From Candidatus Pelagibacter sp. (GTDB lineage: Bacteria; Pseudomonadota; Alphaproteobacteria; Pelagibacterales; Pelagibacteraceae), in NCBI GenBank assembly GCA_013204495.1, contig JABMNQ010000180.1:1-11652 (forward strand): DNA of 11,652 bases, in the 5' to 3' direction. The translations under genes were made by a program, and so were the position numbers. The notes beneath the pieces were generated by a model. That model made no database searches. It was not told the origin of the DNA and worked only from the letters and a program-made list of their open reading frames with translations. This document shows positions 7,950 through 11,652 of the stretch, in pieces (within the stretch, counting starts at the first letter, position 1; every line of letters starts with the position of its first letter).

Positions 7950-8444
7950 TTATTTAACTAAATCCTTTAATCGAAAGTTTGCAATTTTTTCTACTTGTTT
8001 TTTTGCAGTTATAAACTCTTTACTTATAGAGTTGTTAACTCTTTTTTTAAAACTATCTAAAATTATTTTTTTTGTTTTTCCTTTGACCGCAATGATAAAA
8101 GGAAAACCAAATTTTTGTTTATATTCCTTATTGAGGTGTTGAAATTCATTAAATTCTTTTAGAATACACTCGTTTAATTTGGCATTTTTTTGTTCTCTAG
8201 TAGACTCTTTGGTTAGTTTTTGTTTAACAGCAAGATCCGGATGTGCTCGTAAAATTTTTAATGCTCGCTTTTTGGTTGCATTGTTAAAAATAGCTATTGC
8301 GGTATAAAAAAGTGTTTGTTTATTTTTAAATGGTTTTTTAGTATACATTTTATCTGCAATCCATTTAGTTTTTTCAAAAATATTTTGAAAATAACTAACA
8401 AATTCAGATTTTTTTAGAATATTTATATTTTTTACTGATTTCAT
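7950..8444 (-). CDS. uraD: OHCU decarboxylase
   Basis: UraD decarboxylates 2-oxo-4-hydroxy-4-carboxy-5-ureidoimidazoline to (S)-allantoin, the third step from urate. The 164 residues show the catalytic His in LRAHPDLA (H68), LTKESTREQ at 77-85, LNKEYKQKFGFPFIIAVKG at 104-122 and KIANFRL at 153-159, all characteristic of the family. Length is normal. It is the only gene on the minus strand. It converges on the small His-rich gene with 32 bases between the stops, and diverges from uraH across 56 bases. I saw no convincing hairpin between the convergent stops. Confidence 0.95.
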   Translation of the reverse strand: MKSVKNINILKKSEFVSYFQNIFEKTKWIADKMYTKKPFKNKQTLFYTAIAIFNNATKKRALKILRAHPDLAVKQKLTKESTREQKNAKLNECILKEFNEFQHLNKEYKQKFGFPFIIAVKGKTKKIILDSFKKRVNNSISKEFITAKKQVEKIANFRLKDLVK

Positions 8445-8500
8445 ATACTTAGTTTATTTTATTATTATAATTATATAGTAGAGTAGTATAAAGATATTTA
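8445..8500. promoter_or_regulatory. AT-only divergent promoter region between uraD and uraH
   Basis: These 56 bases separate two divergent start codons, so promoters for both directions should lie here or in the gene edges. TATAAT at 8466-8471 is a perfect -10 hexamer on the plus strand, about 30 bases before the uraH ATG. The almost pure A/T sequence also gives -10-like words on the minus strand. No convincing -35 or operator palindrome is visible. Confidence 0.4.
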
Positions 8501-8854
8501 ATGACTAAATTAACCACTCACGTTCTAGATAATTATTCAGGTAAGCCAGGTAAAGGAATAAAAATAGACTTGTATTATTATCATGATCAAAATGAAAAAA
8601 AAAAAATTACTAGTATTACTCTGAATAGTGATGGCAGATCTGATCGTCCGCTAGTAGAAGGTGATATGTTTTTGACAGGTTATTATGAGTTAGTTTTTTT
8701 TGTAGCAGATTATTTTAAAGAATTTATCCAACCTAGCGAAATTCCTTTTTTACAAGATGTAAGTATCAAATTTGGGGTAAATAATAGTAAAGAACATTAC
8801 CATATTCCTTTGTTGGTCACTCCTTGGAGTTATTCAACGTACCGAGGAAGTTAA
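8501..8854 (+). CDS. uraH: 5-Hydroxyisourate hydrolase, transthyretin-like
   Basis: UraH hydrolyses 5-hydroxyisourate, the product of urate oxidation, to OHCU. The 117 residues match the family length. The diagnostic residues are present: His7 in LTTHVLD, Arg46 in DGRSDRPL, HYHIPLLVTPWSYSTYRGS at the C-terminus with H99 and H101, and the terminal YRGS that separates true HIU hydrolases from vertebrate transthyretins. No signal peptide is visible, so it should be cytoplasmic. It precedes puuD by nine bases, pairing the enzyme with the source of its unstable substrate. Confidence 0.96.
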   Translation: MTKLTTHVLDNYSGKPGKGIKIDLYYYHDQNEKKKITSITLNSDGRSDRPLVEGDMFLTGYYELVFFVADYFKEFIQPSEIPFLQDVSIKFGVNNSKEHYHIPLLVTPWSYSTYRGS

Positions 8855-8863
8855 ATAATTGTT

Positions 8864-9781
8864 ATGGATTTAATACCTTACGCTTTGAGATGGCTTGAGT
8901 TTATTTTGAGGTGGATGCATGTCATTTTTGCCATTCTTTGGGTAGGAAATAGTTTTTTGTTTGTTTATTTAGATAATAAATTGAATCAAAACGCATCTAT
9001 GAATACGGATAGTTCAGTTGATAAAGAAGGATATCTTATGCATTCTGGATATTTTTATAAGTTAAGTAGATTAAAAACTTCACCACCCACAGAATATCTT
9101 AAGAGTTTAGTTATTTTCAAATGGCAAAGTTATTTAACTTTTGTAACCGGAGTACTTTTATTATGCGTTACTTATTATTATAACGCAGGAATTTTAATGG
9201 TGAATAAAAAAGTTTTAGATATCGCGCCTCATACTGCAATTATTATATCAGTCGCTTTTTTATTCCTGTATTGGATTATTTATGATTTGTTATGCAAATC
9301 TTCTGTCATACATAATACAAAATTATTTTTGTCGATTGCTTTTGTTTTGTTAGTGACAACCTCCTATGGATTAACTCAGATTTTTAATGCTCGTTTTGCT
9401 TTTCTCAGCGTAGGACTAATTTTAGGAACTAATATGTTTGGAAATGTATTTACAATCATCATTCCTAATCAAAATAAAATTATTGAAAGTAGTTTAAATA
9501 ATCAAAAATTTGATGACAGCCTGTCGTTAGCTGCAAAGCAAAGATCTATTCATAATAACTACTCTACTTATATTGTTTTGTTTATTATGCTATCAGGTCA
9601 CGCAGGTTTGATTGTTTACAATAAATATAATTGGTTAATTTTATGTACAATCGCGATTATACTTATTTTTGCAAGACATTATTTTAATTTAAGAGGAAGA
9701 AATATAAATAATATTTTTATTTTAATGGGATCAATTTTTGCAACTTTGTTATTGGCCTCGATTATTTACATCTTCAAATAA
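8864..9781 (+). CDS. puuD: Membrane-bound urate hydroxylase PuuD, without cytochrome c domain
   Basis: PuuD oxidises urate to 5-hydroxyisourate at the inner membrane. The 305 residues contain about eight hydrophobic spans (near 8-35, 83-106, 123-143, 154-174, 177-200, 234-251, 257-273, 283-304). Family landmarks are present: LRWMHVIFAILWVGNSF at 15-31, HSGYFYKL at 60-67, FKWQSY at 85-90, IIPNQNKII at 199-207 and RSIHNNYSTYIVLF at 227-240. Described PuuD proteins have about 400 residues, with a C-terminal cytochrome c domain after the last span. Here the protein ends right after span eight, there is no CxxCH motif, and none is encoded in the 168 bases that follow. Electrons would need another acceptor. 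The family call is firm; catalytic competence is inferred. Confidence 0.88.
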   Translation: MDLIPYALRWLEFILRWMHVIFAILWVGNSFLFVYLDNKLNQNASMNTDSSVDKEGYLMHSGYFYKLSRLKTSPPTEYLKSLVIFKWQSYLTFVTGVLLLCVTYYYNAGILMVNKKVLDIAPHTAIIISVAFLFLYWIIYDLLCKSSVIHNTKLFLSIAFVLLVTTSYGLTQIFNARFAFLSVGLILGTNMFGNVFTIIIPNQNKIIESSLNNQKFDDSLSLAAKQRSIHNNYSTYIVLFIMLSGHAGLIVYNKYNWLILCTIAIILIFARHYFNLRGRNINNIFILMGSIFATLLLASIIYIFK

Positions 9782-9949
9782 AAATAGAATTTGATTCATA
9801 ATCATCTAATTTAACTTATTTTATTATTCTACTAAAAGTTGAAATAAACTTAATAATAGCAGTTTTGGTTGGGTTTTATTGTATTTTCTAAATATTGAAA
9901 TATTAAATAAGTGGAGTAAAATCTTATTAATCAATTTAGGAGGTAAATT
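9782..9949 (+). promoter_or_regulatory. Intergenic region with candidate permease promoter
   Basis: This 168-base gap separates puuD from the permease. TTGAAA (9895-9900) and TAAAAT (9917-9922), spaced by 16 bases, form a good sigma-70-like promoter ending about 27 bases before the permease ATG. A weak 5-base dyad, AAGTT/AACTT (9836-9851), lies upstream. I saw no convincing terminator for puuD, so read-through is possible. No coding frame or RNA gene was found. Confidence 0.5.
9938..9943 (+). promoter_or_regulatory. Strong Shine-Dalgarno AGGAGG of the permease
   Basis: A full consensus AGGAGG sits six bases before ATG 9950. Most other genes in the window rely on overlaps and have weak or no such site, so the permease appears built for independent, efficient translation. 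Confidence 0.8.
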
Positions 9950-11251
9950 ATGAGTGGAAAGTCTCGAAGCGATCAGTCGCTTCCTTTAAACCAAGCAATC
10001 CCTTTAGGAATTCAACATGTTCTAGCTATGTTTGCTGGTAACATTACCGTTCCTATTATTGTTGCTGGTGTCTTTGGACAAAGTCCAGAAGAAAAAATAT
10101 TTTTAATTCAGATGGCACTATTTATAGCCGGTGTCGCAACACTTATTCAAACTATTGGATTTAAAGATGTGGGATCAAGGCTTCCAATCATTCAAGGAAC
10201 TAGCTTTGCATTTATTCCCATTATGCTTCCCTTTAAAGCGGCAGGTTTAGGAGCAGTTTTTACAGCAGCATTTATCGGTGGAATTTTTCAATTCATTCTT
10301 GGTAAAGTATTAAAACCAATAAGACATATGTTTCCTCCTTTAGTAACAGGAATCGTCGTTTTGACGATTGGACTTAGTTTGCTAAAAGTAGGGTTTATGT
10401 ATGCTGGAGGTGGTGCGTGGTTAATGAATAACAAACCAGAAATCTTTGCAAATTCAAATCATCTTATTATTTCCGGAACTGTTTTGGTTGTAACTTTACT
10501 TTGTAATATTAAAGGAAAAGGGATGGTGTCTTCAGCTTCTATTCTTATTGGAATTGTTGCTGGATTTTTGGTGGCTATGTCTTTTGGAATGGTAAATTTT
10601 GGAAAAATAGCAAACGCACCTTGGTTTGCTCTTCCTATGCCTCTTCAATACGGAATTAGCTTTGTTCCTGGAGCCATCATTCTCATGTTGTTTATGGCAG
10701 TTGTAACGACGATTGAAACTATTGGTGATATTAGCGCAACTACGATTGGTGGAGATAATAGAGAAGCAACAGATAAAGAATTAGCAGGCGGAATCATGGC
10801 TGATGGTCTTGGTACTGCATTGGCAGCTTTGTTTAATGCTTTTCCAAATACTTCTTATTCTCAAAACGCAGGCTTAGTTGCATTTACTGGTGTTATCAGC
10901 AGGCATGTTGGAACTATCGCGGGTGTTATTTTAATTTTGATGGGTTTATTTCCAAAACTAGGAGGAGTAATCGCGTCAATGCCTGAGTCAGTTATAGGTG
11001 GTGCTGCTATTATTATGTTTGGATTGATTACTTCAGCTGGAGTTAAATTGATTTCAAGAGCGGAAATGAATCAAACAAACCTTTTAATCTTAGGACTATC
11101 CTTGTCCTTTGGTTTAGGCATGTCTTTACTGCCTCAGTTCGTGGCTCATATTCCTGATTTTGGAATTAGCTTAAAACTTTTATTAACCACTGGATTAATC
11201 CCAGCTGGGATCTTGGCATTTATTTTGAACGCTACTCTTAATAAAAAATAA
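9950..11251 (+). CDS. NCS2 family purine permease (urate/xanthine type)
   Basis: This is a nucleobase:cation symporter-2 transporter of 433 residues with about 12-14 hydrophobic segments. Diagnostic features are GIQHVLAM in the first span (H23), SRLPIIQGTSFAFI at 76-89, TTIETIGDISATT at 253-265 (E256, matching the essential Glu of span 8), DGLGTALAALFNAFPNTSYS at 285-304 (D285), and the NCS2 signature QNAGLVAFTGVISRHVG at 305-321, with Q305 and N306 at substrate-binding positions. The QN signature favours xanthine/urate-type transporters over uracil permeases, which have Glu there. Its place next to puuD makes urate or xanthine import the likely role. It has its own promoter-like sequence and ribosome binding site and is followed by two inverted repeats. 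Exact substrate cannot be read from sequence alone. Confidence 0.92.
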   Translation: MSGKSRSDQSLPLNQAIPLGIQHVLAMFAGNITVPIIVAGVFGQSPEEKIFLIQMALFIAGVATLIQTIGFKDVGSRLPIIQGTSFAFIPIMLPFKAAGLGAVFTAAFIGGIFQFILGKVLKPIRHMFPPLVTGIVVLTIGLSLLKVGFMYAGGGAWLMNNKPEIFANSNHLIISGTVLVVTLLCNIKGKGMVSSASILIGIVAGFLVAMSFGMVNFGKIANAPWFALPMPLQYGISFVPGAIILMLFMAVVTTIETIGDISATTIGGDNREATDKELAGGIMADGLGTALAALFNAFPNTSYSQNAGLVAFTGVISRHVGTIAGVILILMGLFPKLGGVIASMPESVIGGAAIIMFGLITSAGVKLISRAEMNQTNLLILGLSLSFGLGMSLLPQFVAHIPDFGISLKLLLTTGLIPAGILAFILNATLNKK

Positions 11252-11261
11252 TTAAATATAG

Positions 11262-11293
11262 TATTTTCGCGGGAAATTATTCCCGCGAATATA
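11262..11293 (+). terminator. GC-rich hairpin after the permease
   Basis: TTCGCGGGAA (11266-11275) and TTCCCGCGAA (11280-11289) are perfect reverse complements around the loop ATTA; beyond one mismatch, three more pairs form. It lies 14 bases after the permease stop and is the most GC-rich short segment of the window. The downstream side is TATAAAAATTTAT rather than a clean T-run, so it is terminator-like but not textbook. Confidence 0.6.
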
Positions 11294-11316
11294 AAAATTT
11301 ATCTATAAATTTTTAT
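11291..11316. repeat. AT-rich perfect inverted repeat next to the hairpin
   Basis: ATAAAAATTTAT (11291-11302) and ATAAATTTTTAT (11305-11316) are perfect 12-base reverse complements separated by CT. It abuts the GC-rich hairpin and ends in a T-rich stretch, so the pair may act together as a terminator. The arms contain only A and T, so a chance origin is easier here. Confidence 0.5.
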
Positions 11317-11482
11317 TTATAAATCAATACAATATTGGCTTATTTCATTAATAAATAGGCGGCATAAAAAAATAAAAGCAAAAGTAAAAAAAATTTTTTA
11401 TGTAAAGTCGAAACCTTATCCTAGTATTAAAAACTTATTAAAAAAATTACAAGTTAGCAGTATGCTCCAATAAGCTAGAAAA
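11317..11482. other. Intergenic stretch with no confident feature
   Basis: The sequence between the inverted repeats and the allA fragment is very A-rich. Apart from the possible eroded allA remnant in frame with the downstream fragment and a small 5-base dyad (AAGCT/AGCTT, 11472-11486), nothing can be supported here. Confidence 0.4.
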
Positions 11483-11647
11483 GCTTTTCTCATACCTAAA
11501 GATCATGGAATTATTTATAATAAAAACGTTTGGCATTTTCCTTTAATCTCATTAAAAAAAATGAACTTTTTAGTTTTAGAGAGAAGAGGTAAAGGAAAGA
11601 ATTTAGTTGAATATTTTTTTGATCAAAAAATTCAATTAAGAAAATAA
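11483..11647 (+). pseudogene. 3' end of a second, diverged allA copy (5' part missing)
   Basis: These 54 codons align without gaps to AllA residues 109-162 (2756-2920); by hand, 38 of 54 residues are identical and most changes are conservative. Shared blocks are GIIY, KxVWHxPLISLK, ERxGKGKNLVEY, FDQ and the terminal Lys. A stop (TAA 11471-11473) lies just upstream in the same frame, and there is no usable start, so no full AllA is encoded. The same frame at about 11309-11470 is open and faintly resembles AllA residues 35-80 (for example an RR followed by a Lys-rich stretch, then a KSK region and SS), as if eroded with an internal deletion; this upstream part is speculative. Confidence 0.8.
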
Positions 11648-11652
11648 TGCAA
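11647..11652 (+). other. Possible start of a second ureD-like gene at the window edge
   Basis: The allA fragment ends TAATGCAA, exactly as the intact allA/ureD junction at 2918-2925. The shared base and the codons ATG CAA (Met-Gln) are preserved. Six bases cannot identify a gene; the context suggests that another ureD copy, or its remnant, continues beyond the window. Confidence 0.35.

Noticed and set aside
7936..8142. Plus-strand frame of 68 codons antisense to uraD
   Set aside because: It lies wholly opposite the conserved uraD coding sequence and shows only the low-complexity composition expected of a shadow frame.
11472..11486. Small hairpin AAGCT-AGAAA-AGCTT as a possible terminator
   Set aside because: Only five base pairs, no T-run, and it overlaps the boundary of the allA fragment; chance is likely in this composition.
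1..11652. tRNA, rRNA, CRISPR array, insertion sequence or phage genes
   Set aside because: No cloverleaf, regularly spaced repeats, transposase or phage-like product was seen on either strand by reading.

Overview
The window is a strongly AT-rich stretch (roughly 30% GC by eye) packed with short-spaced or overlapping genes for turning urate into ammonia. The gene order ureDABCEFG, the membrane-type urate hydroxylase and the compact, AT-rich style suggest a streamlined alphaproteobacterium, perhaps a marine SAR11-like lineage. That assignment is inference; no rRNA or other phylogenetic marker is present.

Region 1 (1 to 7917, + strand) looks like one long operon that begins upstream of the window. 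Its order is: a 5'-truncated allantoin/hydantoin racemase-family gene, puuE (allantoinase), alc (allantoicase), allA (ureidoglycolate lyase), ureD, ureA, ureB, ureC, ureE, ureF, ureG, and a 57-residue His-rich membrane protein. Neighbours overlap by up to 17 bases or are 0 to 4 bases apart once the racemase frameshift and the ureF start are resolved. Region 2 (7950 to 8444, - strand) is uraD. Region 3 (8501 to 9781, + strand) is uraH and puuD, divergent from uraD. Region 4 (9950 to 11251, + strand) is an NCS2 purine permease with its own promoter-like sequence and the best ribosome binding site in the window, followed by two inverted repeats. Region 5 (11483 to the end) holds the last 54 codons of a second, diverged allA followed by ATGCAA, the same junction that precedes ureD at 2920.

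The enzymes form a complete chain. The permease imports urate or xanthine. PuuD makes 5-hydroxyisourate, UraH makes OHCU and UraD makes (S)-allantoin. PuuE makes allantoate, Alc releases urea and ureidoglycolate, and AllA releases glyoxylate and a second urea. Urease (UreABC, matured by UreDEFG) splits both ureas into ammonia and CO2. All four purine nitrogens can therefore be recovered. Xanthine dehydrogenase, a nickel importer and a recognisable regulator are not in the window.

The points most worth a second look are these: the racemase reading frame is broken at an A-tract, yet its missing C-terminus is intact in the next frame and ends on the puuE start; the racemase has Ser in place of the second catalytic Cys; PuuD lacks the usual C-terminal cytochrome c domain; an undescribed His-rich mini membrane protein is translationally coupled to ureG; and a partial allA/ureD junction is duplicated at the right edge.
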